From contig CANJKZ010000820.1 of NCBI GenBank assembly GCA_947471745.1, positions 1,339,501 through 1,403,500 of the forward strand: DNA of 64,000 nt, read 5' to 3'. The notes beneath the pieces were generated by a model. The model searched no databases. It worked only from the letters and a program-made list of their open reading frames with translations, and was not told where the DNA came from. Origin of the DNA: Closterium sp. Naga37s-1 (taxonomy: Eukaryota > Streptophyta > Zygnematophyceae > Desmidiales > Closteriaceae). The translations under genes were made by a program, and so were the position numbers. Numbering within the stretch: position 1 is the first letter of the stretch; every line of letters begins with the position of its first letter. Shown piece by piece: positions 1-9,278 of this stretch.

Positions 1-2
1 GC

Positions 3-3000
3 AGGGGTGGTGGAGGTGGAGGAGGGGGCGGCGGCGGTGGAGGAGGTGGGGGGGGCGGGGGTGGTGGCGGGAGTGGGAGTGGCGCGGGTGGTGGGGGGGT
101 CAGTGGCGGCACCGGGGGTGGTGGCGGCGGCGACGGTGGTGGGGGTGGTGGAGGTGGTGCTGGCAGTGGTGGCGGCGGTGGAGCGGGTGGCGGGCGCGGT
201 GGAGCGGTGCAGCGTGGGGGGCTTGGCGGTGGCCAGAGGCAGCAGCAGCAGCGCCCCGGCGAGGCTCCCTCGCCCCAGCAGCTCCGTGAGTGGTACTCTC
301 AGCGTGGGGGGTCTGGGGGAGGGGGTACCTGCCCGTATGTCATCCGCACAGGTGACCGCACTGGCTAGACTTGTGGGAGGTTTCACACTGCGCAGCGCTG
401 TTTCTTTCGCCTCGACGACGCCTGGCGCGAGCAGTTTCCTGACGCCTCTGAGCTGCCCCGCTGGGCTGATCTGCTTAAGAAGGGGATTGATATCTTTGCT
501 CTTGATTATGATGCTATTCTTGCTGCTATGTATGCATTGACTATTAGTGCTGAGGGTGACTGTTACCTGAGTGTTCCGCCTGACCCGGGCATTGGGACCA
601 GTGAGGCTGCAGCTCTAGGTGCTAGCGCGTCTGCTGCTCTAGGTCCTGGTGAGGCTGCTGCCCTAGGTGCTAGTGCGTCTACGTCTGCTTGCACCGCACC
701 TACTGAGGCACTGCACACCTTCACACTGGACTTAGGTGCTTCCCGCTGTTTCTTTCGTGACCGCACTGCCCTAGAGCAGCTTCCTCGACCGGTTGCTGTC
801 TCTCTGGCTGACCCCTCAGGGGGTCCGGTCCTTGCGACCTCCACCACTGCCCTCCCTTGTCCTGCTGTCCCGTATGGCACGCTGTCGGGCCTCTACCTCC
901 CCTCGTTCTCTACGAACTTGGTGGCGGGTTCCGCACTCCAGGACGCGGGTGTTCACCAGTTCACCCCGGCCTACGAGCGTGTGACGCACTGCACGTGTGC
1001 GCGGACGGGACGTCACCTCGCTACCTTCACTCGGCAGCCGGGGTCGGACTTGTACACACTGACCACTGAGTCTCCTCAAGTAGCTGCGTCTGCGTCTGCG
1101 TCAGGTCAGCTGTCTGCCCCCTGCTCGTGTCGCTCCCTGTCACACAGGACTGTCCTCTGGCACCACCGCCTTGGTCACCCGTCAGTGCAGCGCCTTCGCG
1201 GCATGCACTCCAGGTACCTTGTCTCTGGTCTTCCCAGGGTTCTCCCTCCCCTCCCACCCTCGCCTGCTCCTCCCTGTCTTCCCTGTGTCGAGGGGCGGCA
1301 GCGCGCCGCTCCTCACTCCTCCTCGTTCCCTCCCACAGAGGCTCCCCTGCAGACTCTCCACCTGGACGTGTGGGGCCCCGCCCGCGTCCGGGGACAGGGC
1401 CACGAGCGGTACTTTCTGCTGGTCGTCGACGACTACACGCGCTACACCACGGTCTTCCCCTTGCATACCAAGGGTGAGGTCCCTGATGTCTTGATCCCCT
1501 GGATCCGCGCTGCTCGTCTCCAGCTCCGCCAGAGGTTCCAGTCGGACTTTCCAGTCCTGCGTCTGCACTCTGACAGAGGTGGCGAGTTTTCCTCTGACCT
1601 CTTGGCAGCCTACTGTGCGGAGCACGGCATCACCCAGTCGTTCACGCTCCCGGCCTCTCCACAGCAGAATGGGATTGCTGAGCGCCGCATTGGTCTTGTC
1701 ATGGAGGTCGCTCGTACCTCCATGATCCATGCGGCTGCCCCCCATTTCCTGTGGCCGTTTGCAGTGCAGTACGCCGCGCATCAGCTCAACCTCTGGCCCC
1801 GTGTCTCTGTTCCGGAGACCTCGCCTACCCTGCGTTGGACGGGGGAGGTTGGCGATGCGTCGGTGTTCCGAGTCTGGGGATGTCGAGCCTTTGTCCGCGA
1901 TACGTCCGCGGACAAGCTCTCCTCCCGTGTCGTTCCCTGTGTCTTCCTTGGCTTTGTCCCTGACGCGCCTGGCTGGCAGTTTTACCACCCCACCTCGCGC
2001 CGGGTCTTCGCCTCTCAGGACGTCACCTTTGACGAGTCGGTACCCTTCTACCGTCTCTTCCCCTACCGCACTGCCCCGCTCCCCCCTCCGCCGCTCTTCC
2101 TCACGCCAGGTGCTGCTTCGGTAGACCCCCTGCCTCCCCAGGGTGCTGCTCCCTCAGGTGTTTCCCAGGTAGACCCGGTCGAGCCTGTCGAGGTAGCTGT
2201 TGACTCTGGTCCTGTGCGAGGTACTGAGCGTGCTGAGCCTGGTGGTGCTGGGCCTGGGGGCGCTGAGCTTGGGGGTGCTGGGTCTGGGGGCGCTGAGCCT
2301 GGGGGTGCTGAGACTGCGGGTGCGGAGACTGGGGGTGCTGAGTCTGGGGGTGCGGAGACTGTGGGTGCTGAGCCTGGAGGTGCTGCGACTGGGGGTGTTG
2401 CGCCTAGAGGGACTGAGGCTGGGGGCTTTGAGACTGACCGTGCTGCGCCTGCTGGCGCTCCTTCTTCACAGCAGCTGCGTGAGTGGTACTCCCAGCGTTG
2501 CAGCCTTCGTCGTGGGGCTCCTGGAGCTGGGGGGTCTGCTGGAGTTGGGGCTAGTCGTCCTGCGGGTGCCGTGTCGCAGCCGGAGCCTCCCTCCCCTCAG
2601 CGACTGCGTGAGTGGTACGCTCGGCGCTGCAGCCTCCGGAGTGGAGCTCCTGGTGTTGAGGTACCGCCCGCTGGAGACGCTACCGCTGCTGGAGGTCCTG
2701 GAGCTCCTTGCGGTGCTGCTGGTGCTGCTGGAGGTGCTGACGGTGCTGCTGGAGCTGCTGGAGGTTCTACTGGAGCTGCTGGAGGTTCTGCTGGAGCTGC
2801 TGGAGGTACTAGAGGTGCTGGAGGTGCTGCTGGAGCTGCTGGAGGTTCTGCTGGAGCTGCTGGAGGCACTGGAGGTGCTGGAGGTGCTGCTGGAGCTGCT
2901 GGAGGTTCTGCTGGAGCTGCTGGAGGTTCTGGTGCTGTCTCTGCTGCTGCTGGGGGCGCTTCACGGCCGCGGCCGTACTTCGTTCCACTCCTTCAGCAGG

Positions 3001-5253
3001 TTCTTGGTCAGCCGCCTCCTCCTAGTCCTCCCCCCTCCGTAGAGTGTCCTCCGCCTGTCCAGTCGCAGTCACAGCTACCGCCTGCCTCGCCGCTTCCTGG
3101 TCCTCCTCCCTACACTGGTCCGACAGGCGGTCTTATAGAGCGTCGTGAGCCTGAGTCTCGTCCTGTGTCGCCTGTGTCCCGTCCGGTGTAACCTGTTCGT
3201 ACTGCTTGCGCTAGTCGCCGTGTACCACGTGAGCGTCCGCCACCTGTCCCTGGCACACACCAGATGTCACTGCGTCCCTCCACTGCTCCACAGCGTGTCC
3301 CTCTGCCGTCTCCTCCTCCGTCCTCTCTTCCTGCCCTTGCTGACCCGGAGTCTGACTCCGTTCGTGCTGCCAGTCCTACTGTCACGCGTCTCCTGGCCAC
3401 TGCTGTCACTGACCCTTCCTTTGAGTCGACTGTTGCGTCTGCCCTAGTTGCTGAGCTTGTCGACTTTGCTGCTCGCTGTCGTCTAGACTACGCTGCCAGT
3501 CTTGTTGCTGAGTCTGAGTCTGTTTGTCCTCCGTCCGTTGGGGGTGAGTGTGCTCTAGGCACGGACGTCCTTGAGGACAGACAGGAGGACCTTGAGTGTC
3601 TTGCAGCCGCTGCGCCCCATCTCGTGTCCATGCTGATTGCCCCTGAGGGAGACCCGGATGCACCAGACATCCCGACTCCTCGATCGTACGCTGAGGCGAT
3701 CGAGGGTCCCTACTCCTCACAGTGGCAGTCAGCCATGGACGCAGAGATGGCTTCCTGGAAGTCCACAGGCACCTACGTCGACGAGGTTCCCCCACCTGGG
3801 GCGAACATCGTCAGTGGCATGTGGATTTTCAGGGTGAAGCGGCCGCCGGGTTCTCCGCCTGTCTTCAAGGCTCGTTACGTTGCTCGAGGCTTCAGTCAGT
3901 GAGAGGGAGTGGACTTCTTTCAGACCTTCTCCCCCACCCCGAAGATGACCACTCTTCGGGTACTACTGCACGTTGCTGCTCAGCGTGACTACGAGCTTCA
4001 CTCTCTTGACTTCAGCACAGCTTTCTTGCAGGGCAGTCTGCACGAGGAGATCTGGCTGCGCCGCCCTCCTGGCTTCACTGGTTCGTTTCCTCCTGGTACC
4101 CAGTGGAGCCTCCGGCGGCCGGTCTACGGTCTCCGCCAGGCACCACGTGAGTGGCACGACACACTGAGGACTACTCTTGCGGCACTTGGGTTCGCTCCTT
4201 CTACTGCTGACCCGTCGCTGTTTCTACGCACCGACACTTCGCTGCCGCCGTTCTACATCCTCGTGTACGTCGACGACTTGGTCTTTGCCACTGCTGACAC
4301 TGAGGCTCTCGCCCACGTGAAGTCGGAGCTGTAGAAGAGACACACGTGCACAGACCTGGGTGAACTGCGCAGCTACCTTGGCTTGCAGATCACCCGGGAC
4401 AGAGCACGCCGCACCATTACCCTGACTCAGTCACACATGGTGCAGCAGGTCCTTCAGCGCTTCGGCTTCACCTGGTCCTCAGCACATGCCACTCCTCTGG
4501 CTGTAGGTCACTCGCTCTCAGCTCTGCCTTCGGATGAGTCCGTAGAGTCGAGTGGTCCTTACCCAGAGCTAGTTGGTTGCCTCATGTACCTGATGACTTG
4601 CACTCGTCCTGACCTAGCATACCCTCTTGGCCTTCTGGCCCGCTACGTAGCTCCTGGCAGGCACCGAAAGGTGCACTGGGATGCTGCAAAGAGGGTGTTG
4701 CGCTACTTGTGCAGTACATCGGGCATGGGGCTCGTGCTTGGAGGAGGGAGCTCAGTTGTTCTCACCTTCAGTGCATGGGCACTCAGACGCTTCTTGGGTT
4801 GACGACCAGGCTACTCAGCGGTCGTCACAGGGTTACACCTTCAGCCTTGGTTATGGTTCAGTTTCGTGGCGCTCTACGCGTTCGTCTTCAGTTCTCAGCT
4901 CCAGTTGTGAGGCTGAGATCTACGCCACAGCCATGGCTGCACAGGAGTTACGCTGGCTCACCTACCTGCTGACCGACCTTGGAGAGAGGCCTAGTTCTTC
5001 TCCAGTGCTGTACGTCGACAACAAGGCTGCCATTGCCTTGTGTGAGGAGCACAGACTGGAGCACAGGATGAAGCACATCGCTCTCCGTTACTTTCTTGCT
5101 CGAGAGCTGCAGCAGCGTGGTCAGCTTCGTCTGCGTTACGTGGCCTCTCAAGCCAACACCGCTGATATATTCACCAAGGCACTTCAGCCTGGTGATCATC
5201 AGCGCTTCTGTACTTTGCTGGGGCTGGTGCCCACTTTTCCTCACTTGTTGTAG
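3..5253 (+). pseudogene. copia gag-pol polyprotein, degenerate (C1)
   Basis: One reading frame carries the polyprotein from the gag end to about 4770, then shifts by one to finish at 5253. In order: a Cys/His knuckle-like stretch near 330-410; a protease motif near 720-745 reading LDLGAS, where copy C3 has DSGAS; a GAG-pre-integrase zinc region (HHRLGH, then CLPC) at about 1150-1320; an integrase core with Asp (LDVWGP), Asp (HSDRGGEF) and Glu (QQNGIAERR); a Gly/Ala-rich linker; reverse transcriptase with the YVDD catalytic motif near 4265; and RNase H with SDAS, CEAEI, VDNKAA and NTADIFTK. In-frame stops lie at 366, 3189, 3900 and 4332. The last replaces a Gln codon still present in copy C2. 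The protein would copy and integrate the element, but this copy cannot make it whole. Confidence 0.9.
2215..2950 (+). repeat. Gly/Ala-rich coding repeats in the copia linker
   Basis: Between integrase and reverse transcriptase the frame encodes GGAEPGGAE-type repeats (about 2220-2420) and GAAGGS/GAAGGT repeats (about 2690-2935) from 9-, 18- and 27-base units. Other frames stay open through this tract, which explains long Leu-Glu shadow ORFs. A similar Gly/Ala tract sits at the same place in copy C3. Confidence 0.85.
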
Positions 5254-5458
5254 GCTTTGCCTGTACTGGGATCTCTATATATACTCCTGCCTGTTTGTTC
5301 TGCTAGGCTGAGATCACCCTTGTTTTTTGTACTACATATATACTTCTGCATGTGAACTGGCCATGTGGCCCTTTGCTTGTGCTCGGAATGTGTGGTGACG
5401 TCGTGATCCACCCTGAGCTTGCTTGCCTTTCCTGACTGGTCTTGTGACCCCTTGCTCT

Positions 5459-5481
5459 CCCCCACTTTGCCTATGGGGGTG
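5459..5481 (+). other. Polypurine tract region of C1, inside a hairpin
   Basis: Directly before the 3' LTR the sequence has CCCCCA, a short spacer, then TGGGGG, giving a perfect 6-bp inverted repeat whose right arm is the G-run next to the LTR. The same block precedes the LTR of C2 (17819-17841), and a weaker form precedes that of C3. The position fits the plus-strand primer of an LTR element; the hairpin is unusual. Confidence 0.6.
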
Positions 5482-5607
5482 TGTCAAACACTATATGTGT
5501 TGTTGTTGTGTAGGCTATAGTGGGTTAGCCTTTAGGGGGTACACAAAACTAGGGTTTGCTACTTGTACTCCAACTTTTCATAGTTCACACACTTCTTGAT
5601 TCTGACA
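5482..5607 (+). repeat. 3' LTR of C1 (about 126 bp)
   Basis: It begins TGTCAAAC and ends TTCTGACA, so it has TGTCA/TGACA terminal inverted repeats. It aligns by eye with the solo LTR at 8487-8603 and the LTRs of C3. At about 120-130 bp these LTRs are short for copia elements. Confidence 0.85.
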
Positions 5608-5931
5608 TATGGCGCTCCTCCCCACGCCCCACCTTTCGCTTCCCCTCCCCCTCTTCCTTGTCCCTTATTTTCGATAAGGATGGAGATTGTGGATGGCAGC
5701 AGCATGGAGCATGGCGTAGCCCCGAAGAGAGGGAGGGGTAGAGGCGTGAGTGAGGAGGCAGCGATCGATCTGTACCAAGATGCGGTTTGGGCTTTCAACA
5801 ATGCCATTCTGCTGAGGACTGTCTGGGAGAGTGAAGGTCTGAAGAATACCCTCAGAGGAGAAGAATGCTTTGAGAATGTGATTTTGGAATTCCGCTACCG
5901 TCGGAGGGTAGCTACTCTATTTTGGTCTTGA
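5608..5931 (-). pseudogene. Family-2 integrase fragment
   Basis: The reversed sequence resembles the integrase segment at about 7840-8110 of the same element: both share a QIDRCLLTHAS-like stretch and the following LHAA. It has no start, both ends are cut, and it belongs to the outer of two joined family-2 pieces. Confidence 0.6.
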
Positions 5932-5935
5932 AGTG

Positions 5936-6075
5936 TGGATTAGTTGGATTATGAGGGGATCCCAACTAGATAAGGTTGGGATGACAAATCTACACCCAAC
6001 CTACAAATAGCCTTCGTGATATAAACCATAGTATTGATAGTACATTTATAACACACCTCGTAGGCTGTAACACAT
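5936..6075 (-). repeat. Family-2 LTR-like block
   Basis: An AT-richer block between the two family-2 coding pieces, where an LTR is expected just past the RNase H end. The same block occurs at about 19240-19380 and 50065-50215. Its exact ends are not certain. Confidence 0.5.
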
Positions 6076-8310
6076 CAACCACAGGACAACCGAACACCGA
6101 TGGAAGTGAGGAGGTGGTGATGGTCCTGGCGACCAAGTGACTTGGTGAACAAGTTAGCTAGGTTGCAGTCGGAGGGAGTAATGCTGAAACTCATGTGCTT
6201 GGTGCGGCTATGGAAGACGGGGCCCTTTGGTGCTTTCGTTGTCACACCACAGTGTGGGAGCTGGTTGAGGATACCCGAGTTCTGCAACCATAAAGGAGAG
6301 CCAACGGGCCTCCTAGGCAGCCATGGTCTCGGCATACAGCTCTGCCTCACAAGACGACAGTGGAACTGAGGATGATCGAGTGGAGCGCCAACTCACGACT
6401 CCACTGCCAAGGGTAAAGCAATACCCTTGAGAAGAGCGCCGATCACTCTGATCATCAGAATATGAAGAATCACTGTACCCCTCAAGACAAACAGGTGAAC
6501 AGTCGCCAAGACTGAGCAAATAATCACGTGTGCGTTTAAGGTTGCAAAGAACCAGCTTGGCGGCAGACCAGTGTTGTTTGGTGAAGCGACCAGGTGCAAC
6601 ATAGTGAGGTGGTACACTGACTGGGTACGCCAAGTCTGGTGGTGTGCACATCATTGCATACATGAGGGATCCAACAGGCTCGGGGTATGGCTTGTCACAG
6701 CGCTCTGAGGGAACGGAGGGTGCAGTGAGCTGGTGCTGGAGAGAGAGTGGGGTAGGAATTGGTGTTGCTTTCTCCATCTTGAATTGCTCTAGGACGTTGT
6801 TAATGTAAAATTTTTGAGAAAAGGTGATGTGCGGGCCGTGCGATCACGTGTGATTTCCATGTCTAAGTAGTTCGTCAGCTTCCCAAGATCCTTAATGGTA
6901 AGCTTCTCACCAAGTGCGGTTTTGACTGCAGCCAACTCAGCATGATCTTTGTCATCGACTTAAACCAGGATGAAAAAGCGGGATGGGGTTGCTCTGATGA
7001 AGAGGCTGGGATCAGAGGTGGATGGGTGAAAGTCGAGGGACTCTAAGGTGCCTTTGAGCTTGTTCTGCAATTCCCGGGGTGCTTGCTTGAGGCCATACAC
7101 TGGCCGATTCAGCTTCCATACAGTGTCTGGCGGAAAGGGAGCTGGGAATCCTTGGGCCACTCCATATAGATTTTTTCTCAAAGGACCCCTTGGAGAAAGG
7201 CAGAAGTCACTTCCGTGCAGTTAGCCTCTATGTCATCTCGAGCAGCAACATCAAGAAGGGAGTGTAGTGTGGGGGTTTTGGCTGTGGGTGAAAACGTCTC
7301 AAAGAAGTCGGGTCCTTGCTTTTGGGTAAATCCCTCGGCACCGTGCTTTGAAAACAGGCAGGAGGAGTTGGAACAAGAGGAGATGATGGAGGAGGGGAGG
7401 AGGGGGGAAGGAGCGAGGGTGACTGTGAAATGCTAGAAGAAGAAGTGGGTGGTGGAGGGTTCGGACTCCGACATGGTGGAGGGAGCGGAAAGAGGAGGAG
7501 ATGGGGTGGCGGTGGCAGGAAGACTATCAAAGTCAGCCCAGGTAAGAGAAGGAGGAGGAGGAGATGGGGAAGAGATGGAGGGGTAGAACGGGTGAGACTC
7601 ATAAAAAAAGACATATTGGCTGCGATAGAGCTTGTTGGTGGCAGGATGGAGAGAAACGTAGCTCGGAGAGTCAGAGTTGTGCCCGAGGTACACGAAGGTG
7701 ATTGTCTTGAGAGCGAGCTTGCCGCCAGCTGCACGACGGGCTTGGAAGTTGAGGAGGACATATGAGGTGCATCTCCATACACGGAGAGGGCAGGCGGACG
7801 GCTTCTGACCCGTCCATAGCTCAACGGGGGTGGTGTGGGCATGGTGAGGATGAGGATGGAGATTGTAGAGGGCAGCAGCATGAAGCATGGCGTCACCCCA
7901 AAGGGAGGGAGGGGCGGAGGCATGAGTGAGGAGGCAGCGATCGATCTGTACCAAGATGCCGTTTGGGTTTTCAACAATGTCATTATGCTGAGGACTGTCT
8001 TGGAGAGTGAAGGTATGAGGACTCCCAATGACACTTGAGAGTGTGATTTTGGAATTAGCCACCACCGTCGGAGTGTAGGCACTTGTTTTTGGTCTTGAAG
8101 TATGTTTGAGCCTGCTAGACCCATTTCATGATAGTGGCTGGGGCTTCTGACTTGGAAGTGAGAAGATGGACGGAAACATAGCGGGGGGAGTCATCAATGA
8201 TGACAAGGAAGTAGGAAAGCCCACCACGAGAACGAACTGGAGCAGGACCCCAAAGGTCCATGTGCACGCCGTTTAAAGGTGTAGTGGAGACGAATTGAGT
8301 GGGAGGATGG
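6075..8310 (-). pseudogene. Family-2 copia pol, degenerate (copy A)
   Basis: Reading leftwards from 8310: the start of the integrase core (MDLWGPAPV, first Asp); integrase remainder with an HNDIVE motif for the usual QNGxxE and a VWRC C-terminal part (7433-8065); reverse transcriptase with RPVYGLKQAPRE near 7080; the connection region (PDLAYPVSV); and RNase H with SSCEAELYAE and ANLFTKSLG (6075-6777). The pieces lie in different frames. The catalytic Y-V-D-D region near 6955 is cut by a stop in this copy, whereas copy B reads through it. Not functional. Confidence 0.85.
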
Positions 8311-8778
8311 AGCATTCCATGGCAGATTTAACGGAGAGATGACGAAAATTAACGGTTGGATTGCTGAGAAGCTCGTCGGCGTACGTCCACGTCTGTCACC
8401 TTGACGGAAAACATCGCGGCCAGACGGACGCCGTCTGCTTCTAGCAATGCCGGCAGGCCCAAGCGCAGAATGCGGCGGGAGAAGTGTGTCAAACTATGTT
8501 TGTATGCTCTAGGCTGTAGTGGGGCATACTCTAGTGAGTACAACCCCTTAGGGTTTCCTACTTGTACTCACAACCCTACTCAATGCAACATTCCTTCTTG
8601 ACAAAGTGGAGAGCTGACCAGTGACGGTAACGGCCGAACCAAATGCGGCGGACAAATAGACTGCAGTGATGGAATTCCAGCGATATGGAGGGAAACATAG
8701 TTTTTGTCGCGATGAATTCAGACAGGGAAACAGCCGCGAGTTAGAAGCCGCGCATGTCGGCACGCGATCCGCTTCCAT
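8311..8778 (-). pseudogene. PES-like acyltransferase, exon-1 fragment (unit A)
   Basis: The start at 8778 (MEADRVPTCAAS) matches the exon-1 starts of unit B (34088, MDAARAPTCAAS) and unit C (54046). The middle is interrupted by the solo LTR at 8487-8603. The downstream part (LRLGLPALLEADGVRLA) matches unit C. At about 8311 the exon breaks off into family-2 copy A, so the hydrolase and acyltransferase parts are missing from unit A. Confidence 0.7.
8487..8603 (+). repeat. Solo LTR of copia family 1, with 5-bp TSD
   Basis: TGTCAAAC...CTTGACA, 117 bp, similar to the C1 LTR and flanked on both sides by AAGTG (8482-8486 and 8604-8608). The same place in unit C (about 53918-53940) reads straight through GAGAAGTGGAGAGC with no insertion and one copy of AAGTG. 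This is a clean empty-site proof of insertion followed by LTR-LTR recombination. Confidence 0.92.
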
Positions 8779-9278
8779 AGCCGCCCGCCCTTGTTGCCTC
8801 CGTGTAGACTGATAGTACAACGCCGTTTCCTTGGTTTTCCCTGGTCGGTCTGGTCTGTGAGACACAGTCGTACACGTTTTGATGATTATCCGATTCAAGT
8901 TAGTTCTCAGTTCACCACTTCTCAACTCATACACCGGAGACATACACGAAACAAAAGCCAAACCCAGTTTATCTCCAACAAGCAGCTTTTACATCATGAT
9001 GTGTTCAAACGAAATTACCTAGATCACGGACACAACACTCTTTATAAGCGCGCACACGCACACACAATTGAGTATCACACATGTACACCTCTGTAAAGGT
9101 CGACGGCGACGCATCCATCCACTTGCCGACTCTGACAACATAAACAGCACCTTTGCTCAACATCTTGGATCTCCGGGCTTCAAATCTCCCGTTTTTGAAG
9201 TACCACCAATCCTTCTCATCGTTCCAACCCCTTCTATTGAGGTTACCGCCTGAACGGTACATAACTGTCTCTCTGACA
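8779..9278. other. Intergenic, PES-like to WRKY-like (unit A)
   Basis: No gene seen. Nearly the same sequence lies at about 54050-54530 in unit C. It should hold the 5' flank of the PES-like gene and the 3' untranslated region of the WRKY-like gene, both transcribed leftwards. Confidence 0.6.

Larger units (their letters stand above)
1..5607 (+). mobile_element. Ty1/copia retrotransposon, family 1, copy C1 (3' part)
   Basis: This is an LTR retrotransposon in Ty1/copia order (protease, integrase, reverse transcriptase, RNase H). The 5' LTR, primer-binding site and most of gag lie left of the window. The right end is a short LTR that closes with TGACA at 5603-5607. The next bases, TATGG, match uninterrupted family-2 sequence near 18917, so C1 appears to have inserted into family-2 copy A. 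Several in-frame stops and a frameshift show that this copy is dead unless complemented in trans. Confidence 0.93.
5608..8310 (-). mobile_element. Ty1/copia fragment, family 2, copy A
   Basis: A minus-strand copia relic nearly identical to 18918-21613 and related to 49.5-53.0 kb. Reading + coordinates: an integrase fragment (5608-5931), an LTR-like block (5936-6075), then a reversed RNase H - RT - integrase series (6075-8310). Integrase sequence therefore appears twice, as if two elements were joined at an LTR. C1 abuts its left side. The right side breaks inside PES-like exon 1 at about 8310. Confidence 0.85.

Noticed and set aside
7-540. 177-residue Val/Gly/Ala-rich open frame at the left edge
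   Set aside because: It is a GC-rich shadow of the copia gag end; the real frame reads the Cys/His stretch and leads into the polyprotein.
2200-3042. 280-residue Leu/Glu-rich open frame
   Set aside because: Out-of-frame reading of the Gly/Ala coding repeats of C1.
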